Shown here piece by piece: positions 1-11,620 of a DNA stretch of 64,000 nucleotides. Origin of the DNA: Epichloe hybrida (taxonomy: Eukaryota; Ascomycota; Sordariomycetes; Hypocreales; Clavicipitaceae). Location: positions 1 to 64,000 of the forward strand of contig JAFEKR010000080.1 in NCBI GenBank assembly GCA_019022495.1, given 5' to 3'. Within the stretch, counting starts at the first letter, position 1. Every line of letters starts with the position of its first letter. The translations under genes and the position numbers were made by a program. Under the pieces are notes generated by a model. It was not told where the DNA came from. It saw only the letters and a list, made by a program, of their open reading frames with translations, and did no database searches.

Positions 1-3000
1 ACAGAGGTTGCGTGATGTACGTCCTGAGGGATTATATCTGTATTATATGCGGTTCTCGATATTTCCCTCAAGACCATTTCAACTTTTTCTTTTTTTTTTT
101 TTTCTTGACTCGTCACGGTCAGCCTCGTCCATTGCAGCCACTCGGGACGTGACTTTGATATTCGCTTCTTTCGGCGGGCACGAGAATAGGATGAGATTCT
201 GTATGTCGTACGGTATACATACAGGCGACTACGTAGTCCCGAATAGGTATAAGTATAATTTTATTCTTTATTGAATCTTTTTTTATTTTTTTTTGTTCTT
301 TTTTATTCTGCTGCTCATTGGCGGTGGCCAATGCGTCGATGCTTCCTTCCTTCCTTGCTTCCTTGCTTGCTTCCTTGCTTGCTTCCTGTAGTCATAGATT
401 CCATTGAAGGGAGGGGCCACAGCTTCCCTGCACACTGTCAGTCCCACTTTCCCGTTTTGCGGCAAGGGTCCTCGCACTCCGCGAGCCAATCAAATGACTG
501 TGCCTGACCTTCACCTGAACTAGCACGCTGCAGCTACGGATCAATGATGAGCAACTAAACGCGCAGTATGGATCCGTACTCCGTAGTGACTAGGCCTAAA
601 ACAGAACGAGGTACTATTTGCATCTAGATCTTTCTACGCATCGCCACTCCCATGGTTCTTTTCTTCTATAAGTAAACGCAGTATAGAGTACTACGCGTTC
701 TATCGCAGCAGGCCCTGGTTAATCAAGGTCGTCATCGACAAAGGTCTTGACAAAGGTGAAGCGAGCTTGTTGTTGCGATTCTCTAGCCAGCATGAACTTT
801 GATATGTATTCTTCCTTACAAAATGTGCATGGGGGAAACCTCTTCCATTTTAGGCCTAGTTACTACTGCGTGTTTAGTTACTCGCAGCGAATAGGGATGG
901 CGTGAGGGGAAAAAAACCAGCCCGTGCGATCATGATGGGACGAAGCCCAGTCGCAGACAAGTCAGTGGCAGTTGATGAGTCAGTTCAAGCCATGCCAACA
1001 AGGCAGTCGTGTGTGTTGGGTAGGCAGGAGCAATCGGGTCAGGATTCAACAATGCCACGTTCCGGTTCTCCGTCACCGCGCGCACGAGTACCTTGGCAGG
1101 TTTGGAGGATGAAAGCTAACGCGAAGCTGCTTCTACCTGTAATTGACGGCACAGTGCCACAGATTCCAGTGCAGAATTCCCACGGCGAATTTAACACCAG
1201 CACCCAAGACAAGTGTTTGAGGAAGTAAAGCTCCGATTCGCATCTGAAAGACACGACGACGCGACGCGGGGTGCGGGGTGCGAGTTAGTAGCATTTCTCT
1301 GTCGTACTCAGTAGGTAATAAGTAAGGTATGCAGCAGCGCGACCAACGGAGTGTAGCTTGCGACTCAACTCCATTGTCCAGGCTTATAGCGCCGTACTAT
1401 GACTTGCTTGGTGAAGTGATTGGTGAAGATTTCGGTTGGGTGTGCAATGACTTGTCTTTCTTGGGCGAGACTCTGCAAACATATCCATTTCATCCATACA
1501 TGGTTCTTTCGTGTTTGTTCGTCTGTCTGTTTAGGAGAACCTGGCCCTGTCCTCGGAACTGACGTCACTTCCAAACTTGCAACTTGGTATAATAAGATAC
1601 AACTCGACAAGCGGACAAGCAGACAAGCCCGTCTACAGAGTACGTCATCGGCGATTTAAAGACGCTTACGCAGCGGCAGATTGACAAATAATGTCCTGAC
1701 GCATCTATCACTACAGGGTAGCTGAACATTGCTCCCACTAAATCGTAGAGCGAATGTTAGATACAGAGGCAGTCCTCCGCGGTGCCCACACACAGGGGTT
1801 CATCTGCTCATGCAAACAATTAGCGTCATCCGCTGCGTAAACCATGAAGAGCTGGAAAAAAAAAAGGAAAAAGGTTGATGGAAAAAAAGAAAGAAGCATG
1901 ATGTTATTTGCTCATTTATGACCTCTCGTGAACCGCACCCGTGCATTCGACTGCAAGGCTAAGCCAAGCGCGGGGAGGGCCGCTCGGTGCCTGGGCGATT
2001 CAATCGATGAACAATAGGGTCCAGGCCCTAACTTTGGGTACTTGTGGGTAGTTGTATATCTGCCTATGATTTGATAGTGTAGATACCTAGCCCATAAATA
2101 CCCCTAGTTAGCGAGGAGTTTCCAGACGGACCCATAGTCCAGTGGGTAGGTGCATGGTGTACACCGATTGGACAGCCTCATGGTCAGCCTGAGGGATATC
2201 AAAGCAGCCTGATCTTGTGACGGGTCTGAATTGTGCATCATCTTACGGGAGGTTGACTTTCAAGAAGGAAATAGATTGACGCGAAATGCCAGCGACATTG
2301 GCAATAGCAGTGGCAGCTCGATTCGAGGGAGCTCTGACTGATGGAGAGATGGAAGTGGCTATTGGTTGACCAGCTCATATATACATATTACATTGTAATC
2401 TTCACACTTGGGGACGAGTGAAGTCTGATAATGACGCGGGGCTTGCATCATCTATAGACGAGCTCGAAGCCAAATAGGTATGGCCAAGCGACCCCGAATT
2501 ACCCGTCGAAAAGTCTCGTTTTATCCCTCCACGGCCGTCTTCTGCATTTGGTGCTAATCAATTGACGCATGATCCTTGCCTGCGGGCTGCGGGCTGCTTG
2601 GGTACAAGAACCATAGACCCCAGTGCCCTGCTTCTTTCGCCCTTTCCTCGCATTGTTTTTTCCTTGTAGTTGCAGTGCTCTCTTACCCTATGACTCCTTC
2701 GCGTATTCCGTACCCAACATTGTGCTCGGATAGGATCCATTATGCTTGAACGCCACCACAGCCACGGAACGTACATGTAAGGAACCGCAGGAGCACTTAG
2801 AACAGGATCCGCCAACACATGCATCTCCACTGGCTGGCGGAGTCCTAAAAATTAAGGAAGCCATAGGGGCGCATGGGACGTTGCAGGGGATTCCTTGGAC
2901 ACATTCATTAATAACCAGGAACAGGAACCACTTGATTGGGGCCACCTCCTGTGGGGGGGGGAGCGGGGGCTAAAAAAAAAAAACCTCGAAAGAGGGGCAG

Positions 3001-5226
3001 AAGGGAGGAAAGAATAAGATTGCATGGTTATATGGATTGAAAAAGAAGTGTTTGGATACTAGGAAGCAGGACTAATGAGGCAATTTTAGAATGTCTGAAT
3101 TTCGCATGTAGGTACGTAGAATACGTTTTGTTGTTGTTGGAATGTACTCCGTACGCGTTCCATAACAGTATTTACGCCAAGACCCTCTTCGTCCACTCCA
3201 ACAGATTGTTGATGGGAGGGGGAGGTGGGCAGGCAATTTATCGCCATGTTGGCTGCCTAGGAAAACAGGACCTGGCTCCCTCCCTCCCTGTCTACCAAAG
3301 CAGCACCTTTTCGAGTCGTCGTGGGACCTTGGTACATGAGAAGATGAAGGATGATTTAGTATTACGGAGTATCACAGTCACACAAGGACCTGCCTGCCCT
3401 GCAATATAATTACGTGGAAGCATCGAGTAAAACAGGTGCGAGTCACATTGCATCTTGCGGCAAATTGGCACGGCGGCAGTGGGAGCTTATCCGTCCGATC
3501 TGATTATAACGGTCGGTCTCCTTATCGCGTCACCCCTCGTCCCTGTTCCGGGGTGAGAATGGAAAAGCGTGAGAGCAGCCAGATGATCGGCTCGTCTCAA
3601 GTTTCGCGTGCTAAGTAAGTCGCTTCCCAACAACAAGGGCGCAGGTGCCAACCACAAGACCAGAGCCCCCAAGTTGCCAAGTTGCAGGCACGGGCGCCAC
3701 CCGTCGAACCTACTTTTAGTACATGGACACCCAAACAGCTTGGCACACGCCTCCCTACGCCTCCCCCCTACGCCTCCCTACGCCTCCCTACGCCTTCCTC
3801 CTCAACTTGGCTCCGCTTGCCAATTTCTGGTCGCTGGTGTTCTGGCTGGTGCTCACAGGCACCTAGCCAATCCGGTCAGTCTGCCTGCCGATCCCCAAGA
3901 TCCCCCAGTCTGGTCTGTTCGAATCTGGCGTCTGGTCCCCGTCCGTCCCAGGGGGGTGGGGATTTGCTGCACTCGTTCTATTCAGGTAAAAAACCTGTTG
4001 CTGTGCTCTGCTGCGCTGTGTGTGCTGTGCTGTGTGTGCTGTGCTGTGCTGTGCTGTGCTGTGCTGTGCTGCATTGCTTTTTTGCTTTCCCCATCTAATT
4101 ATCCAGTCTCTCCCGGCAATCCAGCAATCCTCTCCTTCTCCTCTCCCCAGGCCGTCTTTCGTTGCACCCCGCGAGAATCCTGTCACGGTTCGATTTTCAT
4201 TGCCCGTGCTCTTTTTTCCTCCTTCACTTCCCAAGGGCTCACGACTTGACTTGTGCGACATTCGTTCTATGACTGTCTGCCTCTTTGGCATTTGACCACC
4301 ACAGCTCGTTTCGCCGAGCATGACCAGTTGCGTCGACAGCTGAGACACTCTCCTGGTCCATCATTTACCATCCGAACAACCTCCACACGCCGGTGACGCC
4401 CGTCGCACCACGCACGCACCACGCACCACGCACCACGCACAGTCTTGTCCTGATTCTTGATCCTCCTGTTGTGATCTTGTCCCACGCTGCTCGACTCATT
4501 GTCTGCTTCTCCATTTGCTTGACGCACGAAGAAGCGAATCACCTCCACAAGGCGGTCCATTTATCAGAACAGGGGCTCTTGGTGCCCTGGTCTTCACCTC
4601 GGGCATTGACGAATACTCGAACAGGAGATTCCAATTCTATATTCGCTGCCGCCGTCGATACACCTTGCCTATGACGCCTCGAACCGTCGTGCTGTCAATC
4701 GTCGAATCGCTATAGAACGTCTGGATGCTCCAGAAGTTCTCAGCAACATCAGCACCTTCTGTCAGTCGTGAACGTTGCCTGCAAAGAGAGGCTTTCATAC
4801 AACCCGTCAGGTACGTCCAATCATATTACTGCCTACCGTGTGTTGATGACCTTGGCCTCGAAAAGCGAAGGAAAAAAAAAGACTTTGCCAACTCTTTCAC
4901 CATTACGCTCCTTGGCATTCGGACTTTGCATTGTGCAAGTCCACTCACGAAACATCGTTGTTTGTATCGTGACCGAACGCTAACGCCAGCTCATAGCTAA
5001 TAGTACACCGTCGTTGCACCATTTCTCAAGCTGAGAACGCTCAAAGACCATCTTCTGTAGCAATCCAATGATTCTGAGCGTTTCTAGTTGAAGACGGAGG
5101 AAAAATAAATCAACCGAGGAACCAAGATCAATCAAAATTCCGTCAGCTTCAAATCTAAGCAATAGCTCTCCGCGACAGCTTTAGACTCCACCTTTGTATA
5201 ACGTACTCTATTGACAGCCGATCAAG
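1..5226. other. Gene-free left flank; promoter/leader of the next gene
   Basis: No reading frame here has protein-like composition, and overlapping frames on both strands are equally long and low in complexity. I see a CTTG/CTTC-rich array at 341-388, a TACGCCTCCC-type repeat around 3754-3796, a GTGCT array around 4000-4073 and CACGCACCAC repeats around 4408-4440. From about 4080 the top strand becomes pyrimidine-rich with many CT and CAAC stretches, typical of the promoter and long 5' leader of a fungal gene, so I assign roughly 4.1-5.2 kb to the gene starting at 5227. Three exact copies of the recurring 9-mer TACGGAGTA/TACTCCGTA lie at 577, 3145 and 3363. Confidence 0.6.
4000..4073 (+). repeat. 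GTGCT pentanucleotide array
   Basis: A short tandem array of GTGCT/GTGTGCT units that precedes a CT-rich stretch. It creates long but meaningless open frames on both strands. It lies about 1.2 kb upstream of the ATG at 5227, in the presumed promoter. Confidence 0.8.
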
Positions 5227-8200
5227 ATGAATGTATTTCGGACCAAAAAAAAGGGTAGAGATGACGCTTCTCTTGGCGGGCGTCCGTCAATTGATGCTGA
5301 GTCCTCCAGTCCGTTTAGGATGTTTGGGAAGAAGAAGACGCAGGATGAAGAACCAAAGAGGGAGGTCGACCTCGCTGCGGCACTACCCCCTAGTGATGAC
5401 TTCCGCACCAGTCTGCTCATGACAGGTCTATCGGCCCGCTTTTCAATGCTTCGAGAACAAGACGATCCCAACAGCAAGCTCGGAAAAGCCAGTGACGACA
5501 GCGTCCTGCATCCGAAACGACAGTCCAGACTGGCAGACTTTGGTGCTCTAGGGGGTGGACTGCATGATATTGCGGAAATCGAATCGCTCAGAGCTCCTAG
5601 CACGGGGCGATTTGACTGGTATCAATCAGACGATGCTTCATCAATGACAGGCAGCATAATGAGCCGGGCCAAGCCAACCGAAGGCAACAATCTCTTTGGT
5701 GGCCGGCAGAAGATATACAAGTTGGCGGCTGGATCGAGAGCTGGTATGTCTGGCAGGGCGTTGTACGATGATGATGTGGCACAGTCCTCTTTTCAACGCT
5801 GGAGACAAGCAGAGAGGGAGCGAAAATCGTTCGAGGATGAGCAGATCAGCGACACTTTGGAAGCGGAACCCACCTTTGATTACAACCGGCGACGAGAAAC
5901 GAATTCCACAACATCCTCGGCGCCTTCAGCTGCCCGTAACTCCACGGCTGCTACGTCGATTGCTTCTCAACCGTCTTCTATCAAGGACGCACAATCTACC
6001 GGACATCTGCCAGGACTCGAGCGCAGTGTGACCCGGACACGGCGGCTCTATGAACAAGGACTAACCCAAGATTTGCACGACCACCAGTCATCAGCGTTGT
6101 CTCGAATGGACACTTTGTCGAAACAGCGGCCATTTGGCTCCCGAACGCCAGATCTAGCCTCCGCAATGCCTTCGCCGACAGCCAGTACTTTTGGTGAACG
6201 AGCCGCGGATCGCCGCCCAATCATCTCCAAAGCAAGTGCACCCAACTTGCGTTCATTCAGCCCTTCTGCGATGGGCTCCTCTCAGATGAGCCCGGCGGAT
6301 TCCACCACCAGCAAGTTCCCGCGGCTTGAACAGAAGCCAAACTTCGGTTCGAGCCCACCTCTTAGCCCTCCCATTAGTGAGACGGAGGAACATTCCGGGC
6401 TTTCTATTCAGCCGGGCGATCGCGGCAAGGCCACGGCGATGGGTGTGTTTAATCGACCGGCGATGCAGTATGACGAATCTCGGTACGCCCAAAGGCAACG
6501 CCAGCTTCAACAGGGACGAGACATTCCCACCTCGAGGAATACTACGGGCTGCTCAGCGACATCCTCTGTGCGGGATAGATCTAGGTCATCATCCGCACAG
6601 AGGACCACGACGGCGGAGAGGAATGGACCGAAAGCTCCGTTGCGTGAAGTCCCAGTCCGGAGTGAAGAGCATAGCAGCAGCACCTTCTTTGATGACAGTG
6701 ACGATGATTCCGCAGATAACCGGCCAGGGCTGTCTGCTACCGCGCCTCGACTCACAGTCGAACGCCCTGACGACCATGACCACCCTGCCTTTCGCAAATC
6801 AGCTCTCCCGACTCCCCTCTCCTTCAACTCACCCAAAGACACGGATAGCCAAGCTTCCCTCTCACCAGCTTTCCAACTCGAGCCGCCGGAGGACTCACCG
6901 ACATTGGGCCCCAACGCCGGCCTGAGTGGTATGGTCCGGCACCACCTACGAAATGATAGTACAGCTTCGTCGATGTATGGCGCTGCACACCACGAGACAG
7001 AGTCGAACGGCAACATCTCTCCCAGGAGAGATGGGGACATGAACACTGACGAGGCAGGATCCGGTAACCGAGATGACTTTGCTCAGCACCTGGCGGACGG
7101 TGCCCGGCGTGTGCGTGAGAGGCTCACCACCTTTGCTGAATCAGACAATGATCGTCCCTCTCCACCGACACCTCCCCAGTCGGAACACAACAGGGATCTC
7201 AGCTCGTCCAAATCCGGGGGTCTTGGAATTTTGAGGTCGAAATCCAGTCGTGGCTCCATGGTCGACAAGGGCGAAAAAGAGCGAGGCCGTGCAAAAGGCT
7301 TGAAGACACCCGGCAGCCAGCCGAGGATGCCAGGTACTTCCCCATCCCACGGCAAGGCATCTAGCAGTCTCAGTGGACCGCGGAATCGTGCAGAAACTAC
7401 CGACCAAGGTGCCACTACTGCGGCACAACCAGGGGATAATATGCATGCCGGACTGAGAGCGTTCCGCCAAGCGCGTCGAGACCTGCAGAAGATGAAGGAG
7501 CTGGAAATGCAGCAGCGCCATGGGAAGAAGTCGAGTCCCCCCCAGGAACATTCGTCCAACAATCGTGTCACGACTTATGAGAATGGACCTCCACCAGCCT
7601 TATTCAACCGCATGCAACGCGGGGATGATCCGAACTACGGCAGCCGTTCTCGAGCTGGCTCACGAGCCACATCGGAACGAGACCGAAGTGGTTCCGAGAC
7701 CAGCAACGGCGGACGCAACTACAGTCGAGGTCCTAGACTCCGCAATGGCTCGGCAACCTATGAAGAACACTTTGGTAAAACGGGTGTCAGCGGCATGGCC
7801 AGTTCAGACGCCAGACGTGCAGTGCCCGAGTCTCCCACTAGGTCACCTTGCGTGGCCAACGGACCTCCTCAAGCAGGAATGAGCCCAAGTCACAGTATCG
7901 GCACTTTCGAATCAAGTGGCCGATACCACGCGCCTGGCATGATGAGTCCTACGCTTCAAGACAATCATCAACATGGCCGAAGTCGTAATGGCAGTCTGCT
8001 TGGGGCAGCTGCGTCAACTCCCAACTTGCATGGCAGTGCCCCAGCGCCCCCTCTGCCGCCCATCAACCCTCGTCGGAAGAATGGGTTTGCAAGATCCAGC
8101 GATGAAGGCTCGGGAGGCACGTCTCCCAACAGTCCCTTTGGCATGACAGATGGATATGTGGGAGACGACGACACTGCTGGCGATCATTTCCGAAGCCGCC

Positions 8201-8304
8201 AGCATGCCAATGGTACGCTACGACACAGTCCACCCAGGGTTGTGCGGCCGCCCGTACCACATTCCAACATATCCAGCGCCAGTCTGCCAGGCGGTATGAT
8301 TTAG
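5227..8304 (+). CDS. Large disordered Ser/Pro/Arg-rich fungal protein of unknown function
   Basis: A single uninterrupted frame of 1025 codons. The chosen ATG is the first in frame and is preceded by a stop-rich, pyrimidine-rich leader. The protein is almost wholly low-complexity (Ser, Pro, Arg, Asp, Gly), as in fungal scaffold or polarity proteins. The first ~120 residues are more ordered and include a FRTSLLMTGLSARFSMLREQ stretch that looks like a conserved core. A basic helix around residues 738-768 (LRAFRQARRDLQKMKELEMQ) could form a short coiled coil. A proline-rich motif (APPLPPINPRR) lies near residue 940. There is no signal peptide, TM segment or catalytic motif that I recognise. Codon use matches a normally expressed gene. 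That it encodes a protein is fairly certain; its function is unknown. Confidence 0.85.
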   Translation: MNVFRTKKKGRDDASLGGRPSIDAESSSPFRMFGKKKTQDEEPKREVDLAAALPPSDDFRTSLLMTGLSARFSMLREQDDPNSKLGKASDDSVLHPKRQSRLADFGALGGGLHDIAEIESLRAPSTGRFDWYQSDDASSMTGSIMSRAKPTEGNNLFGGRQKIYKLAAGSRAGMSGRALYDDDVAQSSFQRWRQAERERKSFEDEQISDTLEAEPTFDYNRRRETNSTTSSAPSAARNSTAATSIASQPSSIKDAQSTGHLPGLERSVTRTRRLYEQGLTQDLHDHQSSALSRMDTLSKQRPFGSRTPDLASAMPSPTASTFGERAADRRPIISKASAPNLRSFSPSAMGSSQMSPADSTTSKFPRLEQKPNFGSSPPLSPPISETEEHSGLSIQPGDRGKATAMGVFNRPAMQYDESRYAQRQRQLQQGRDIPTSRNTTGCSATSSVRDRSRSSSAQRTTTAERNGPKAPLREVPVRSEEHSSSTFFDDSDDDSADNRPGLSATAPRLTVERPDDHDHPAFRKSALPTPLSFNSPKDTDSQASLSPAFQLEPPEDSPTLGPNAGLSGMVRHHLRNDSTASSMYGAAHHETESNGNISPRRDGDMNTDEAGSGNRDDFAQHLADGARRVRERLTTFAESDNDRPSPPTPPQSEHNRDLSSSKSGGLGILRSKSSRGSMVDKGEKERGRAKGLKTPGSQPRMPGTSPSHGKASSSLSGPRNRAETTDQGATTAAQPGDNMHAGLRAFRQARRDLQKMKELEMQQRHGKKSSPPQEHSSNNRVTTYENGPPPALFNRMQRGDDPNYGSRSRAGSRATSERDRSGSETSNGGRNYSRGPRLRNGSATYEEHFGKTGVSGMASSDARRAVPESPTRSPCVANGPPQAGMSPSHSIGTFESSGRYHAPGMMSPTLQDNHQHGRSRNGSLLGAAASTPNLHGSAPAPPLPPINPRRKNGFARSSDEGSGGTSPNSPFGMTDGYVGDDDTAGDHFRSRQHANGTLRHSPPRVVRPPVPHSNISSASLPGGMI

Positions 8305-9957
8305 GTTCAAGAGCCCTTTCGAGATCTTGTTGCAACAAAATGGCCAGCTGTGGCCGGAACGACGAAACACTCTCACATTGGGGACTCCCGGTGTTACGTT
8401 TTCCACTACCTCTGAGCCTACCTTCAAGCCAATCCGGAAAAAAAAGAAAAAAAGAAACACGACAAAATTGTACTACGAATGACGGCCCTCCAAGTCAGTT
8501 AAACTCATTAAGCGATGATTCGAGTCGGCGGCCGAGCGCCTTGCGTACGGCCTTTTTGCGACTCTCCGACCTTTTTTCTTTTGAACTTTGGTTGCCATTC
8601 ATGTGGAAACATTTACAATTCCGACATGTCATGTGGCTTTTCGTTGCTCTTTTTTTTTATTGCAAGTGTACGTATTTTGATTTAGGTGTGTTTTTGCTAC
8701 TCCCCAAAGACATTTGATCAACACGCCGATCCCGAGTGGTCGGTCACGCGCCTCCCGGAACCAAAGATCAAGCTGGACTTTGGTCTTGCGGCTTCTTGGC
8801 GTCCAACCTTGCGCGCGAGCGAATCCAAGATGAAAGCAAGGAAGGGTCGTCGAAGAATGGACGAGGCACAATGTTTAATTCGAGGATATTGGCAAGTCGC
8901 ATACAAGGGCTTTACGGGATTTATCAGGAAGAAGAAACAAAGATGAAGAAACAGGTGGTGTATTGAGCAAAGGAAACAGACAAACAAACAATTGCCAAAT
9001 GGTTCCATGTCTATGTCTGTTCTGCGTCTGATTGTGAATGGCAAACAAAGTGCCGTGGGAGCGAACGACTCTGCCTCCCTTTTCTCTCTACCGGAGGTTC
9101 CAAGTGACCAGTAATAGGACTTGATGTAGTCGAGATTGGCTGCAGTCACGCTCTGATGGGCGCGCATCCTGTTTTTGACCTGTTTGGCTATTTCGTAATA
9201 CTACGAGGCCACAAATCAGAGAGAAGACGAGCAAAACATGCACCACGAGAGAGACGAGTACTGAAGCAGAGGTGAGTTTGGATGTATTTCAGACATGCAA
9301 AGTGCGTCGACGACAACCCTAACAAAGGACGGAACCAGGTCCCTTTTTTTTTTTTTTCAGACTGCTCGCAGTCCAAGGCGAGAACAATCCCAATGCATTT
9401 TGAATGCGTCATCAAAGGCACAGAGTCCCTCATACAAATACTAACACGCACTTCCCGATACGCTGTATTCCAGATATTCCACAGAAAATGCCATTTTCCC
9501 TTCCGAAAAAAGTGGCAACCAAGTCCGTCGGTGTGGACGCCAGCCAGCCAGCAACAGTCATACAGCGATTCGCCATGTCCGAGCGCCACCAGTTCTCCGT
9601 CAACTCCCGCCGTGTTCCGATTTTCGTCGTCAGTCAATGCGCCAAGTGAGATGAGCAGCTTCCTTATTGACACGAATCAAGGAAAAAAAAAAAAAAAAAA
9701 AAGTAGCCGCGTGCGCTTCGTTGCGATCCAAAACACAACCAGGGGGGGAGGGGGGGGGGATCATGATGTCTTCGGCTTTGGTAGGAAACGAGAAAGTAGC
9801 GAGGCGGAGGTTCCTCAAGACGTGTGGCGAAATCATGGAAACCGTACTGCGGGAATTATATGTCGTGCAAAGAGATGAGAATAGACACGGGTTACGGTCC
9901 GGGCCTACGACGAGTCTACTGGTGCAGGTAGGCTCGACGGGCTCAAGTTTTCCCCTT
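8305..9957. other. Intergenic region, no gene seen
   Basis: This stretch separates the 3' end of the 1025-aa gene from the 3' end of the microprotein gene, so it should hold two transcript ends. It contains A-runs and T-runs (for example at 8440, 8649, 9345 and 9682) and several short overlapping frames without coherent composition. I see no RNA gene. Confidence 0.6.
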
Positions 9958-10062
9958 TTACGAAGCAGGGCATTTGGTGCATTGCTTGTGGCCGCAGGAG
10001 GTGCAGGTGGTGCTGATGACGATCATGCCACCGCAGTTGCAGCAGTACTCGTAGGCGGGCAT
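9958..10062 (-). CDS. 34-residue cysteine-rich zinc-ribbon-like microprotein
   Basis: On the minus strand the ATG at 10062 opens a 34-codon frame closed by TAA at 9958-9960. It contains seven cysteines and a histidine arranged as CCNCG (residues 7-11) and CTSCGHKQCTKC (residues 20-31), that is C-C-x-C, then C-x2-C-x-H-x2-C-x2-C. This spacing recalls Cys/His motifs in many longer, uncharacterised fungal proteins, and suggests binding of one or two zinc ions. The start context is good (A at -3) and lies just after an A-run in the leader. A TATAAAG box lies about 240 nt upstream, followed by a CA/CT-rich leader typical of strongly expressed fungal genes. There is no signal peptide or TM segment, so a cytosolic or nuclear product is expected. 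An upstream exon cannot be excluded. Function is unknown. Confidence 0.7.
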   Translation of the reverse strand: MPAYEYCCNCGGMIVISTTCTSCGHKQCTKCPAS

Positions 10063-10299
10063 GGTTAAAGTTTTTTTTTTTTTTTTTGGGTTGGTGATTT
10101 GCGAGTTGGTATGGGGGCTGTTCGATGGCAAGAAGGGTGAGTTCGAATGGACGATGATGTGTGACAGTTGTTTGGAGCGGCAGACTTGTTGATGTAGAGA
10201 AGCTGTGGTATCTCAATGTTGTCAATGTGTGAGAAGGGGAAAGGAGGGAGCTGGGCTCTTTCCTCAAAATCGTGTCGGGGCTTCGGAGGGAGACGGCAA

Positions 10300-10306
10300 C
10301 TTTATA
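10300..10306 (-). promoter_or_regulatory. TATA box of the microprotein gene
   Basis: TATAAAG on the minus strand, about 240 nt before the microprotein ATG. The intervening sequence read on the minus strand is rich in CA, CT and AAC, as expected of a fungal leader. Confidence 0.6.
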
Positions 10307-10487
10307 AGCTGGAGCCAGACGAATAGCCAGTGAGGAGAAGAGGGAAATGGACCACTTTTTAGACGATTTTATTACATGGACGGGCAGCGGTGGTGCGATA
10401 AAAGGCAAAATAAATGCCATGACGCATTTCCATCTGTCATGATCCGGCCTCAGATTGGCAAGGGCGCTTCGTCGAGCGTCACCTCTG

Positions 10488-10497
10488 ATTGGCCAAT
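10488..10497. promoter_or_regulatory. Palindromic CCAAT-box pair
   Basis: ATTGGCCAAT, two back-to-back CCAAT boxes, about 185 bp upstream of the TATA box of the microprotein gene. A further ATTGG is at 10453. CCAAT is the known target of the HAP/CBF complex; its use here is inferred from position. Confidence 0.45.
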
Positions 10498-10499
10498 CC

Positions 10500-11620
10500 G
10501 GCCGACAGGGGGGGTGGCAGAGCTAATGTTGTACGTGTACTCCGTACATACTCCCGTACTCCCGTAGAAACGAGGGGCAACACGACACGACGACAGGGGG
10601 TGGAATTGGGTTGTTTGCTGGCAGGCAGCTGGTGATGCATCTCACCACTTTTCGCAGCCGAGGCGCAGACGCATTTTCGCAGGACTCATCGGAGCCACCG
10701 GAGAGTCCGAGCCCTCCCCCCAAATGCGTGAGGCCTCGTCATGGTCAGCTCAACCTTGCAGGGCTCTTTCTTCCCTCTGATTGATTTCGACCTGAGAACT
10801 TGAAAGCACGCAGCAGCCAACAAGCAATCAAACCCTCTGTCTTGTTGCCGGCGTGCATGCAGCAGCTGCACTAAAACTACGCCAACGGGCCACGGGCCCA
10901 CAGGGGACAATTCGCGGGGGCACAGATGGGGATCTCTCACCGAGGTGGGGAGAGGAGAGCAGCTCCTTCCAATTTCCCACATGCGGACAAGACACATACG
11001 TCTGACGTCATGGCTTTACTCGGCGACGACAATTTGCCGACGTATCAGCCTTTTTGGATCTTGGGTCTCAACAAATGTCACACCGAGTCGGCGAGGTGTC
11101 ACACTGAGGTGAGTCAGGTGACTTGTCGACGAAACAGGGATCCGACACCCACGGACGACGGACGACGCTGCTTTGCAGCCACGTCAGAGACAACGCGTGG
11201 CTCGTGAATAAAACAACATGTTATGCGAAATGCCCCTCTTGTGAATCGATGCCGCTGAGATACTTTTTCCATCAGGGTAAGTCGTGCACTACAAGCAGAT
11301 GCATGTTCATGTTCATCTGTTGGGCAGTGCTGGAGGCGCACTTGGATTGAGTCGCCAGCCGAGCTGAACAAGTTCATCATCTATCTCCTAGTACAAGTAA
11401 TAAGTACTCACGATGCCGCCTCCGTTTGCTCGCCGGGACTGTTCGTCCTGGATCAGCAGCAGTCCAAACTGCACCCAGTGCCTTCAAAGGGCCTTCCTTC
11501 AAAGCAGGGACACTTTCGCCCATCTGCAACGAAAACAACATCAGCTCAATACAGCTCGCCAACTCTGGGAATCTACACGTCATTGAATTACGAGCTTACC
11601 ATGAAGGAGATATAGACAAG
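10500..11620. other. Intergenic region, no gene seen
   Basis: This lies between the presumed microprotein promoter and the phosphotransferase relic. It holds one TACTCCGTA motif at 10538 and a GC-rich stretch, but no frame with protein-like composition. The open frame that runs into the relic from 11426 is not convincing before residue 66 (the ATG at 11621). Confidence 0.55.

Noticed and set aside
2130..2215. tRNA-like stretch (TAGTCCAGTGGGTAGG)
   Set aside because: No complementary acceptor stem and no T-arm consensus at the right distance.
3608..4249. 213-codon plus-strand frame with a Cys/Leu-rich stretch
   Set aside because: The Cys/Val/Leu run is the translation of the GTGCT array; nothing around it looks coding.
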